Shown piece by piece: positions 6,650-14,118 of a stretch of DNA of 29,344 nt. Positions within the stretch are counted from its first letter, which is position 1. Each line of letters opens with the position of its first letter. Source of the stretch: DASTYK01 sp964384585. GTDB lineage: Bacteria; Gemmatimonadota; Gemmatimonadetes; Longimicrobiales; RSA9. The stretch is taken from contig CAYLME010000025.1 of assembly GCA_964384585.1 (NCBI GenBank), positions 1 through 29,344 on the forward strand, read 5' to 3'. Made by a program: the position numbers and the translations under genes. Below the pieces are notes generated by a model that saw nothing but the letters and a program-made list of their open reading frames with translations, had not been told where the DNA came from and made no database searches.

Positions 6650-8866
6650 TCAGCGTGCGTTTGCGAGGATTTCGTTAACGAGCGCAGTCGCCTGGTAGAC
6701 GCTGCGCAGGGCTTCCAGAATGCCGGCCGCCGCGACGCTCACCGTGCGGCCGCCGGAGTCCGGCCGGAACAGGAACTCGTTGGGCAGCCCTTCGACGTTG
6801 CTGTCGAACGCGAGCCCGACCACGCGCATCTCACGGTCGATCAACGGGCTGCCGCTGTTGCCACCGGTGATGTCGTTCGTCGAGACGAAGTTGAGCGGTA
6901 CGGACTTGTCGAGCTGCTGTTCGCGTGCCACGAACGTCGGCGGCAGCTCCCACGGGAACTCGTTATCGAAGCCGGCCGCCAGGTTGTACATGCCGTAGAA
7001 CGTCGTGAACGGCGGTGCCTGTGTGCCGTTGTACGGGTAGCCGCTCACGATACCGTCGGTGATGCGCAGTGTGAACGTCGCATCCGGCGGCAGGTCTGTG
7101 CCGTACACGGCGAACAGCGCCTTCGCGAGCCGCTCCTCCTGCACCGTCTCGTCGGCGTTCAGCTGTTCGAGCTCGGCGGTCAGCTGGGGGAACAGCGGTC
7201 CGGCCAGCGCGGCGAAGCGCAGCAACGGGTCCGTCGTGCCCGCGAGTGCCGGCGCGCCGCCCTGGATGACCTGGCGGCGGTATGCCGGATCGAGCACGCG
7301 TGAAGCGCTCGCCAGCCGCTGAGCGGCCGCGGACGGATTCTCGTTCGCGTTGAAGAGCGCGGCGCGCAGCGGATCGCCGGCCGGCAGCCACTGCGAGGCC
7401 AGCTGCAGGTACAGCTCGAGCAGGTCGCTCGCGATCTGCGGGTCGACCTGCGACGGCGCGTTCAGCATCTGCTCGATCTGCGCGCGGCTCTCGCGGAACT
7501 CCTCGCTCTGCTGTGCCTCGGGCAGGCTCGCCTGCTGTACGTAATCGACGAGATTGCGCGCGTACATGACGTGCGGCGCGCCGACGAACTCCGGATTCGT
7601 GATGTTCACGCGTGGCGCAACGGTCAGCTTGCGCTGGTGGATCGACGCGAGCCGGTCCCAGATGTCGCCGTAAGTGGCACGCAGCGACGCATCACGGTTC
7701 ACCGCGTCACGGAAATCGCGCTCCCAGCGGATCTTGCGTGCGACGAGTGTCGTATCACGCAGGCCTGCGAGCTGACCGCTGTACGCCTTGAGACTGTTCT
7801 CGACCGAGAACAGCTGCTGGCGCACCTGCTGTTCCATCTGCGGGTTCGCCTCGGCCAGTGACTGCAGGAAGTCGCGCTGCCCCTGCAGCAGCTGCACGAC
7901 GAACGGATGGCGGTAGCGCTGTTCGTAGAGCAGCTCGGACACCGTGATCATGCGGCTCGTCGAGCCCGGGTTGCCGGTCACGAAGACCAGCTCGCCATCG
8001 TCGATCGGGGCCTGGCGCCACGGGAAGTACGGCGTGCGCGCCGGCGTCGTCTCATCGCCGTCGTATGCGCGCAGGAACGCGGCATCGAGGGCGTAGCGCG
8101 GATACGTGAAGTTGTCGGGGTCGCCACCGAAGAAGCCCGCCTGCAGCTCCGGCGCCCACACGAGCTTCACCGGCTGGAAGCGGTGGTACTGATAGAGCTG
8201 GTACTGGCCGCCATGGAAGAGCGAGACGACCTGGCACTCGTTGTCACTCGCGCTCTCGCATTCGCTTTCTATTCGTTCCATCTCTGCTTCGAGCGCCTGC
8301 GTCACTGCGGTCGCGCTCGCGCCGGACGGGGCGGCACCCTGCACGCGTGCAGTCACGTCATCGATCGCTACGAGCTGGTCGAGGTAGAGGCCCGGGCAGA
8401 GTGCTTCTTCGTCGCGGCTTCGCGCATGGAAGCCCTGCTCGACGTAATCGGTTGCACCGGTGGACTGCGCCTCGACGCATTCGCGTGCGCAGTGATGGTT
8501 CGTCATCACGAGGCCTTCGGGCGAGATGAACGATCCGGAGCAGAACGTGCCGACACGCACGGACGCGAGCCGCACCTGGTCCAGCCACTGCTCGGTGGCA
8601 CTGAAGCCGTACGCGCGCTGCCAGTAATCGAGCGGCGCGTTCTCGAACGTCCACATCGTGCCCAGCTCCAGGCCCGTCAGGTCGATCGTCTGCGACGCGC
8701 GCTGCGCCGCCTCCGACGGGACGAGCTGTGCGGTCGCTGCAGGCTGCTGCGTGGCCGGTGGTGCTGCTGGTGTGGTCGGCGTTGCAGCCGGTGCAGCCGA
8801 GGCGCACGCGCCCAGACCGCTCGCTGCGGCGAGGACCAGGATGGGAAGAAGTCGTCTGGAGTTCAT
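6650..8866 (-). CDS. S46 family dipeptidyl peptidase (DPP7/DPP11-like) lipoprotein
   Basis: A 738-residue periplasmic or surface serine peptidase that releases dipeptides from peptide N termini. The N terminus is a lipoprotein signal (LAAASGLGAC, lipidated cysteine at residue 21) followed by an Ala/Pro/Thr linker. The chymotrypsin-like triad is visible as H125 in MTNHHC, D261 in TYPRYALDAAF, and S671 in DITGGNSGSP. FGGDPDNFTYPR is an S46 hallmark. The residue 18 positions after the catalytic serine, which is Gly in DPP7 and Arg in DPP11, is Ser689 here (AFDSN), so substrate preference at P1 is not predictable by that rule. It is flanked at 28 nt by a PLP enzyme gene upstream and at 2 nt by the M20 dipeptidase downstream. 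Confidence 0.93.
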   Translation of the reverse strand: MNSRRLLPILVLAAASGLGACASAAPAATPTTPAAPPATQQPAATAQLVPSEAAQRASQTIDLTGLELGTMWTFENAPLDYWQRAYGFSATEQWLDQVRLASVRVGTFCSGSFISPEGLVMTNHHCARECVEAQSTGATDYVEQGFHARSRDEEALCPGLYLDQLVAIDDVTARVQGAAPSGASATAVTQALEAEMERIESECESASDNECQVVSLFHGGQYQLYQYHRFQPVKLVWAPELQAGFFGGDPDNFTYPRYALDAAFLRAYDGDETTPARTPYFPWRQAPIDDGELVFVTGNPGSTSRMITVSELLYEQRYRHPFVVQLLQGQRDFLQSLAEANPQMEQQVRQQLFSVENSLKAYSGQLAGLRDTTLVARKIRWERDFRDAVNRDASLRATYGDIWDRLASIHQRKLTVAPRVNITNPEFVGAPHVMYARNLVDYVQQASLPEAQQSEEFRESRAQIEQMLNAPSQVDPQIASDLLELYLQLASQWLPAGDPLRAALFNANENPSAAAQRLASASRVLDPAYRRQVIQGGAPALAGTTDPLLRFAALAGPLFPQLTAELEQLNADETVQEERLAKALFAVYGTDLPPDATFTLRITDGIVSGYPYNGTQAPPFTTFYGMYNLAAGFDNEFPWELPPTFVAREQQLDKSVPLNFVSTNDITGGNSGSPLIDREMRVVGLAFDSNVEGLPNEFLFRPDSGGRTVSVAAAGILEALRSVYQATALVNEILANAR

Positions 8867-8894
8867 GACCGTTCCATGCGGTTGAATAATACGG

Positions 8895-9920
8895 CTAACT
8901 GCTCAGGTACTCTGCGAATGCGGTCGGAAGCGCCGGCATCGCGCCGGCCGGCGGCATCGTCGCGCTGAGCGTGTGCCAGAACAGCGGACGCGAGTCCGAT
9001 GCCGCGCGCACGGCCGCTGCTGCCTTGGCCGTGTACGTCGCGTCGAGGGTTATGCCGAGTTGTGCGAACTGCTCCGTGGCGGCCCGGCCGGCCTCCGTTT
9101 CGTGGCCGTAGCCGACGCCGACCTGGTCGTCCAGGATGCGGACGCTCGCGTCGGCCCGGGCAGCGGCATCACCGGTCGCCACGCCTGCCTCTTCGAGCAG
9201 CGCCGCTGCACCTGCGAGCAGGCGCCGCAGCATCCGCCGGTTCGTCACGAGCCGGCTGGTGATGCGCACACCATTGACCGGTATCGAGCGACCCGCCAGT
9301 GCGAGGCCGAGTGCGAGCCCTGCGACCGTGCCCAGTGTGCCGGCCGCGACATAGATCGCATCCGGCGCCGGGCCATCACCGATCTGCTCGTCGATCTCGA
9401 ACGCTGCGGCGACATGGCCGAGAGTGCCCGTTGCATCCGAGCCACCCGGCGGAATGACGAACGCCTGCTCGCCATACGTGCGACGTGTGCGCCACATGCC
9501 CAGCGGTACCAGTTCCATGCGCGGCACGAACCGCAGGTCCGCGCCCATGCCGGCAATGCAGAGCAGCACGTCGCGGACGTGGTCGGTACGGTGCTGCGGA
9601 AAGAGCAGCGTCGTCACGTCGAAGCCGAGCTTGCGTCCGTAGATCGTGGTGGCCAGCGCATGGTGCGAACCGGTCGCGCCGGCGGTAACGATCCGCGTCG
9701 CGCCTTCGGCGCGCGCGCGTGCGAGCAGGAACTCGAGCTTGCGGACCTTGTTGCCGCCATACGGCTCGGCGACCAGGTCGTCGCGCTTCAGCATCACCGC
9801 GCGGCCGTCGATCTCGTGAGTGGTGAGTGGCGTGCGCTGAACGCCGAGCGAAACCCACGGCAGCCGTTCGTTCAGGACGGGATACCGCTCGAGAAGTGCG
9901 TTGGGTACTGCTGTCATCAT
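8895..9920 (-). CDS. PLP-dependent D-cysteine desulfhydrase / ACC deaminase-like enzyme
   Basis: A 341-residue fold-type II PLP enzyme. The Schiff-base lysine is K58 in PYGGNKVRKLEFLL, the family signature. TAGATGSHHALATT stands where typical members have TAGA-QSNH, so the substrate loop departs from characterised enzymes. PGGSDATGTLGHV binds the cofactor phosphate, and DATYTAKAAAA near the C terminus resembles the D-cysteine desulfhydrase DPVYTGKA segment. Reactions in this family include breakdown of D-cysteine to pyruvate, H2S and ammonia, or ring opening of ACC; sequence alone does not decide. The frame extends to a TTG at 10058, but ATG 9920 matches the family N terminus and avoids a strong hairpin. 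It probably shares a transcript with the two peptidases. Confidence 0.82.
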   Translation of the reverse strand: MMTAVPNALLERYPVLNERLPWVSLGVQRTPLTTHEIDGRAVMLKRDDLVAEPYGGNKVRKLEFLLARARAEGATRIVTAGATGSHHALATTIYGRKLGFDVTTLLFPQHRTDHVRDVLLCIAGMGADLRFVPRMELVPLGMWRTRRTYGEQAFVIPPGGSDATGTLGHVAAAFEIDEQIGDGPAPDAIYVAAGTLGTVAGLALGLALAGRSIPVNGVRITSRLVTNRRMLRRLLAGAAALLEEAGVATGDAAARADASVRILDDQVGVGYGHETEAGRAATEQFAQLGITLDATYTAKAAAAVRAASDSRPLFWHTLSATMPPAGAMPALPTAFAEYLSS

Positions 9921-9994
9921 GAGTGCCGGCGGTGCAGGTACACCGGCAAGGTAGGCAGCCGCAGCGTCAGCGTCGAGTCGCAAAGGTTCACCGT

Positions 9995-10056
9995 GCCCGG
10001 GGCTCCACGGTGTCTGCTCCAGTTCCCTCACGGCCCCGTGAGAGAGGAGCCCGGGC
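9995..10056. repeat. Nested inverted repeats upstream of the PLP enzyme
   Basis: An outer stem GCCCGGGGCTCC / GGAGCCCGGGC (11 pairs with one bulged G) encloses a perfect inner hairpin CTCACGG-CC-CCGTGAG at 10027-10042. It lies between the small exported protein gene and the PLP enzyme ATG. It could terminate or attenuate transcription arriving from the upstream gene, or be a structured leader. No T-tract follows. Confidence 0.5.
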
Positions 10057-10079
10057 AACGGTGTCCGGCAGACTGCCCG

Positions 10080-10517
10080 CTACGCGTGTGGCCGTTCCCC
10101 CGCCCCGAGCGGGCGGGCTGTCACGCGCACCGGCTGTTGCATCGTCCATTCCGCGTTGCTGGCACCACGCGCGCGGCGCACCGTGGCGCACCACACTTCG
10201 GCGGCGTTCTCGACCATGTCCCGTTCGCTGTGGCCCTCGAACAGGACCGCGACACCATGCGGGAATGGCGTCGTCTGAATCACTCCCTCGCGATCGACCT
10301 CGATCACCCGGTCCAGCACGCCGGTGACCCTGTGCTCCGCCTGCGAGACGTGCGCGATGCGCCACGGCCCGATCAGGCTGGACCCATCCTCGAACTGTAT
10401 CGTCGTACGCAGCTCGTTGCCCTGCAGCTCACCGCGGCACGCCTGGTCCTGCGATACTGCCGGCGCGCCGGGAAACACATGCAACGCAGTGGCCATTACG
10501 AGCGCCATCGTCGTCAT
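10080..10517 (-). CDS. Small exported hypothetical protein
   Basis: A 145-residue protein not recognised as a known family. Residues 1-22 look like a signal peptide (MTTMALVMATALHVFPGAPA, likely cleaved near AVS-QD). The mature part contains two cysteines (C27 and C112) that could pair, a segment GELQGNELRTTIQFEDGSSL and a later HGVAVLFEGHSERDM. ATG 10517 follows AGGGGGT, a reasonable ribosome-binding site; the open frame reaches further upstream but lacks signal-peptide character there. The gene is the first of the minus-strand group leading into the PLP enzyme and peptidases, separated from them by a strong hairpin. Confidence 0.6.
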   Translation of the reverse strand: MTTMALVMATALHVFPGAPAVSQDQACRGELQGNELRTTIQFEDGSSLIGPWRIAHVSQAEHRVTGVLDRVIEVDREGVIQTTPFPHGVAVLFEGHSERDMVENAAEVWCATVRRARGASNAEWTMQQPVRVTARPLGAGERPHA

Positions 10518-10536
10518 GATCGACCCCCTGTGCTTC

Positions 10537-10552
10537 GCCGCCCGGAGGCGGC
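10537..10552 (-). promoter_or_regulatory. Hairpin in leader of the small exported protein
   Basis: GCCGCC-CGGA-GGCGGC is a perfect 6-bp stem with a 4-nt loop that lies 20 nt upstream of ATG 10517 and close to its ribosome-binding site. The whole 219-bp gap between 10517 and the divergent methyltransferase must contain both promoters, which could not be assigned. Confidence 0.3.
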
Positions 10553-10736
10553 TCTCTCGCGCCCTCCCTGCCCTTGGAAGAGCAAGAATGGGTCCCTGCG
10601 GGCACAATCCGGCCTTCAGCGGGACGGACCGAAAACAGGGTCCCGACACCGCCACGGGGTGACGCTGCCCCGTACCAGCCGTGCCGGACCGGGGCTCTCG
10701 TTGACTCGCCGCCGCCGTGCCGGCAGACTCCTGCGC

Positions 10737-11483
10737 ATGTCAGAATCAGCGCTCGACAACGTCGTGATCGTGCTCCACCGCACGCAGGACCTCGTGAACA
10801 TCGCGGGCGCCGTGCGTGCGATGATGAACATGGGCCTCTCCCGGCTGCGGCTGGTCGCACCGGACCTCTACGACGCCTACCGCATCGCCGGCATCGCCCA
10901 TGGCTCGGAGTGGCTGCTCGAGCGGGTCGAGTTCTTCGATACACTGGAGGAGGCGACGGCGGACGCCGGCCGGATCGTCGGTACGACGGCGCGGCGCCGG
11001 ACGGCCGCGTACGTGTGGGCGCACCCGCGCGACGCGGCGCCGCGCCTCATCGCGCAGGCAGCCGACGCCGGCCCCGTCTGCATCGTCTTCGGGCGCGAGG
11101 ACAAGGGACTCAGCAACGAGGACCTGGACCGGTGCAACGAGTTGCTGGTCATCCCCAGCAGCGAACGGCACTGGTCGCTGAACCTCGCGCAGGCCGTGCT
11201 GCTGGTGAGCTACGAGCTGCGGCTTGCTGCGCTCGCGGATGTGCCGCCGCTACCGCGTCCCAAGCGCGACGCGGCGCCGGCCACGCCGGTCGAGCTCGAC
11301 GCATGGTTCACTGACGCCGGTCGCTCGCTCGAGCTGATCGAGTTCTACAAGTCGCGGGACCCGGAGGCGATCATGCGCACGTTGCGCGCGATCACGCGGC
11401 GCGCGGAGCTGACGTCGCGCGAGGCGAAGCTGCTGCGCGCCATGGCGATCGAGGTACGCAAGTACATCGAGCGGAATACCTGA
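10737..11483 (+). CDS. trmJ: TrmJ-like RNA 2'-O-methyltransferase (SpoU/SPOUT family)
   Basis: A 248-residue SPOUT-class S-adenosylmethionine-dependent methyltransferase. All three SpoU motifs are visible: motif 1 NIAGAVRAMMNMGLSRLRLV with the catalytic arginine in AVRAM, motif 2 CIVFGREDKGLSNEDLDRC, and motif 3 PSSERHWSLNLAQAVLLVSYEL. These form the trefoil knot that binds the cofactor. The C-terminal extension (about residues 180-248) matches the TrmJ helical tail, so 2'-O-methylation of tRNA position 32 is the best guess, with other tRNA or rRNA sites possible. ATG 10737 begins directly at the conserved domain; the frame is open far upstream but that part reads antisense to the PLP enzyme. 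Confidence 0.87.
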   Translation: MSESALDNVVIVLHRTQDLVNIAGAVRAMMNMGLSRLRLVAPDLYDAYRIAGIAHGSEWLLERVEFFDTLEEATADAGRIVGTTARRRTAAYVWAHPRDAAPRLIAQAADAGPVCIVFGREDKGLSNEDLDRCNELLVIPSSERHWSLNLAQAVLLVSYELRLAALADVPPLPRPKRDAAPATPVELDAWFTDAGRSLELIEFYKSRDPEAIMRTLRAITRRAELTSREAKLLRAMAIEVRKYIERNT

Positions 11484-11560
11484 AGGCCGGCGGACGCGGA
11501 CGCGGCGGCTGGTGGGAGGAACGCGCACATCGCGCTGCAGATGATGGACATCAGGAAATG

Positions 11561-11600
11561 AAAAAGGCGCCCGGCGGTGAGAACCGCCGGGCGCCTTCTA
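11561..11600 (-). terminator. Intrinsic terminator of the act operon
   Basis: A 15-bp perfect stem (AAGGCGCCCGGCGGT / ACCGCCGGGCGCCTT) with a GAGA loop sits 17 nt beyond the actF stop. Read on the minus strand the stem is followed by TTTTT, giving a textbook intrinsic terminator. On the plus strand the run of T is poor, but the hairpin may also stop transcription from the methyltransferase gene. Confidence 0.9.
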
Positions 11601-11616
11601 CGTCTGAACCATGGGC

Positions 11617-12921
11617 TCAGCGCGGTGAGTCTTCCAGATCGATCTCGCCCGGATGGAACTCGATGCCCTGCAGCTCGACCTCGCTGAGCGGCTGCCAGGA
11701 CTGGTACATCGGGAACCGGCTCGCGAACCAGCTGTGTGACATGAGCATGAGCCCGAGGAAGAGGGGCAGCATGCCGATCTCACGCCAGCCGAACGGCAGC
11801 GTCTCCGCACCGATGTAGAGCGACGGGTAGACGAGCGTCCAGCGCTCGAGCCACAGGCCGAGCAGGCTGATGATCGCGAACATCATCAGGATGTTCGTGT
11901 GTCGCTTCGCGGAAACGCTCAGCATCCCGAAGAACGGGATCACGAACATCATGAAGAACACGATTGACGACGTGACCTTGTACGGCGGCACCAGCCGGTG
12001 GATCAGGTACTCCTGCTCGAGCGGCAGCTTGCCGTACCAGATCACGATGTAGTGCGAGAAGAACAGGTACGCCCAGAAGATCGTGAGTCCGAGCAGCATC
12101 TTGCCGAGGTCATGGAAGCTGCTCGGCGGCACCACACCGGCAAAGTGGTGATGCTTCGAATACTGGACCGCCACGACGATGGTCAGCCCGATACCGCCCA
12201 GGAACGCGCCCATGAACATGAACGGACTGAACAGCGTGCTGAACCAGTGCGGCTCGAGCGACATGAAGAAGTCCCAGCCGACGAGCGTGAAGCCCAGCGC
12301 ATAGAGCAGGATCAGCACGGGCGCGAGCACCGTCAGCTTCTTGTATGCACGGAACTCCTCCGGTTCCTGTCCCCTCCAGCCGCGCGTCAGACGCATGTAC
12401 AGCGGATGCAGCCGCGCATCGATGCTGTCACGCATGAGGCCGAGGTCCGGACGCAGCGTCACGTACGCGAAGTAGATCGACACCCCGACCAGTGCAGCGA
12501 CTGCGATGACGTTGCGCACCGCCAGGAACGGCATGTTCAGGTACGCTTCCTTGCCATGCACCGGGTGCTCGATCCACGGGAAGATGTGATCCGCACCGAA
12601 GATCAGGATCGGCAGCATGAGCAGGTACGCGATCGGCAGGAACGCTGCCCAGGACACCGCGAAGCGGCGGAGTGGTCGCGCCCAGAGCCCCTTGGCGATC
12701 GTCGTCACCGCGGCAAGGACGACCGCACCCTGGGCGATGCCGAAGGCCCAGATCCAGTTGAACAGGTACGAGTGCCATGCGCGCGCCGGTTCGGTGAGCA
12801 GCGCGGCGACGAAGACGAGCAACCCGATGATCGTGAGCACCGGCCCGGCGAGCCGCAGCCCGTTCGGCAGCGGGTCCAGGCGGCGGAGCGGGATCTCGTG
12901 CGAATGAGACGAGTGCGCCAT
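11617..12921 (-). CDS. actF: ACIII quinone-binding subunit ActF (NrfD-like)
   Basis: A 434-residue integral membrane protein with about ten helices, paralogous to ActC and related to NrfD/PsrC. It is the second quinone-type subunit of alternative complex III. Recognisable parts are a His-rich start (MAHSSHSHEIPLRRL), an early helix GPVLTIIGLLVFVAALL, GWDFFMSLEPHWFSTLF, SYIVIW-like SHYIVIWYGKLP and LWLERWTLVYPSL, all typical of ActF. The ATG at 12921 begins 4 nt after the actE stop; the longer open frame is antisense noise within actE. It is the last gene of the operon, followed by a strong terminator. In solved ACIII structures ActF lacks a bound quinone but may contribute a proton path. Confidence 0.93.
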   Translation of the reverse strand: MAHSSHSHEIPLRRLDPLPNGLRLAGPVLTIIGLLVFVAALLTEPARAWHSYLFNWIWAFGIAQGAVVLAAVTTIAKGLWARPLRRFAVSWAAFLPIAYLLMLPILIFGADHIFPWIEHPVHGKEAYLNMPFLAVRNVIAVAALVGVSIYFAYVTLRPDLGLMRDSIDARLHPLYMRLTRGWRGQEPEEFRAYKKLTVLAPVLILLYALGFTLVGWDFFMSLEPHWFSTLFSPFMFMGAFLGGIGLTIVVAVQYSKHHHFAGVVPPSSFHDLGKMLLGLTIFWAYLFFSHYIVIWYGKLPLEQEYLIHRLVPPYKVTSSIVFFMMFVIPFFGMLSVSAKRHTNILMMFAIISLLGLWLERWTLVYPSLYIGAETLPFGWREIGMLPLFLGLMLMSHSWFASRFPMYQSWQPLSEVELQGIEFHPGEIDLEDSPR

Positions 12922-12925
12922 TGCT

Positions 12926-13588
12926 TTATTCCAGGCCTGCGGTGTCCTGCACCGCGGTATCCGTCGTTGCGGGCGACGCCTGCTCGGCCGCCGGTGCTGC
13001 CGTCTGTGCCGGCACGACCGCACCACCGGCGCGCTGCAGCTGCCGGACGTAGTTCACGATCGCCCAGCGCTCCGCGTCCGTCGTGCGGCTGCCGTAGGCC
13101 GGCATGAGGCCGCGGCCGACGCGGATGATCCCGTACGTATAGCCGTCTGAGCGACCCGGCGCGTTGCCGGTGATGAGCGACATGCCCATCGGGAAGACGT
13201 CGGGACCGATCACGGGACCGTCGCCCGCGCCTGTCGTGCCGTGACAGACGAAGCAGTACCGGTCGTACATCTCCTGGCCGTATGCGAGCCAGGCGGAGTC
13301 GTTCGCGACCGCCGTGTATGGGTTGCGCCCGTACTCGCTCGCCGCGAATGCCTGCAGGCCCGCCTCGGTCGCCTCCATCGGCGGCAGTACGCGGCCGAGC
13401 GGGCTCTCGAACGGAACCGCGCCCGGCGGCGGCATACGCACCATCTCATACGGATCCATGGACGGTGCATTGCGCAGGAACGCGAAGACCGGCACGCGCG
13501 CGAGTGCATTGTCGATCTGCGTGCAGGCACTCGTGCCTGCCATCACGACCGCCAGTGCAGCAAGCCGGAACAGGCGCTCAGACTTCAC
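12926..13588 (-). CDS. actE: ACIII monoheme cytochrome c subunit ActE (lipoprotein)
   Basis: A 220-residue protein with a lipoprotein-type signal (LAALAVVMAGTSAC, lipid-bearing C22) and one class I cytochrome c domain. Heme attachment is CFVCH at residues 112-116; the distal ligand is probably M162 in GLMPAYG. The C terminus is an Ala/Pro/Thr-rich tail. It is the electron exit subunit of ACIII, anchored to the periplasmic side. The GTG start at 13588 is chosen because GGGAGGTG lies just upstream and the signal peptide follows at once; this makes an 11-nt overlap with the end of actD. The open frame upstream of the GTG has no signal sequence and lies within actD. Confidence 0.92.
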   Translation of the reverse strand: MKSERLFRLAALAVVMAGTSACTQIDNALARVPVFAFLRNAPSMDPYEMVRMPPPGAVPFESPLGRVLPPMEATEAGLQAFAASEYGRNPYTAVANDSAWLAYGQEMYDRYCFVCHGTTGAGDGPVIGPDVFPMGMSLITGNAPGRSDGYTYGIIRVGRGLMPAYGSRTTDAERWAIVNYVRQLQRAGGAVVPAQTAAPAAEQASPATTDTAVQDTAGLE

Positions 13589-14114
13589 TGGGCACCTCCC
13601 GCACGCCGTGACGCACCTCGACGGCACCACTCTCGGCGAGCACCCTGCGGACCTCCTCCTCCTGATCGGCCGACGGGACCACGTAGAGCCCGAAACGGTC
13701 CATCGAGAAGCTGCGATCGTAGACGAGCGCAGGGCCGCGTTGCGGCAGCCGCGCATTGATGAACAGGCCGAGGATCGTCGAGAGCGCGCCGAACAGGATC
13801 GTCAGCTCGAACGCGATGATGACCCATGCCGGGATCGAGATGATCGGCTTGCCGCCGGTCACGAGCGGCCAGTCCATGGACGTCCAGGTCGCGAGTGCGA
13901 ACCCGGTGGCCGCACCCGTCAGGCCGCCGACCAGTGTGAACAGCCGGACCGGGCTCTCCTCCGGGTCCAGCGCATGCTCGATATCGTGGTTCGGCGCCGG
14001 CGAGAACACGGTCGGCCGCTTGAAACCGAGCTTGCGCAGACCGTGGATCGCGCTGACGGTCGCATCGACAGTATCGAAGATGCCCAGCAGTCCGGGGCTT
14101 CTTGTCGAACTCAT
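13578..14114 (-). CDS. actD: ACIII membrane subunit ActD (DUF3341)
   Basis: A 178-residue protein of the DUF3341 family. It has a cytoplasmic N-terminal domain (GLLGIFDTVDATVSAIHGLRKLGF), then two membrane helices (LFTLVGGLTGAATGFALATWT and IPAWVIIAFELTILFGALSTILGLFI), and a C-terminal ferredoxin-fold-like segment. In ACIII it packs against the ActC quinone subunit. ATG 14114 is preceded by AGGAG, 10 nt upstream, and begins 4 nt after the actC stop; the longer frame overlaps actC and looks like shadow sequence (Cys/Arg rich). Confidence 0.92.
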   Translation of the reverse strand: MSSTRSPGLLGIFDTVDATVSAIHGLRKLGFKRPTVFSPAPNHDIEHALDPEESPVRLFTLVGGLTGAATGFALATWTSMDWPLVTGGKPIISIPAWVIIAFELTILFGALSTILGLFINARLPQRGPALVYDRSFSMDRFGLYVVPSADQEEEVRRVLAESGAVEVRHGVREVPSEV

Positions 14115-14118
14115 CGGA

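Noticed and set aside
8973..10736. N-terminal 588-codon extension of the TrmJ-like frame
   Set aside because: It runs antisense to the PLP enzyme and small exported protein; the methyltransferase domain starts at the internal ATG 10737.
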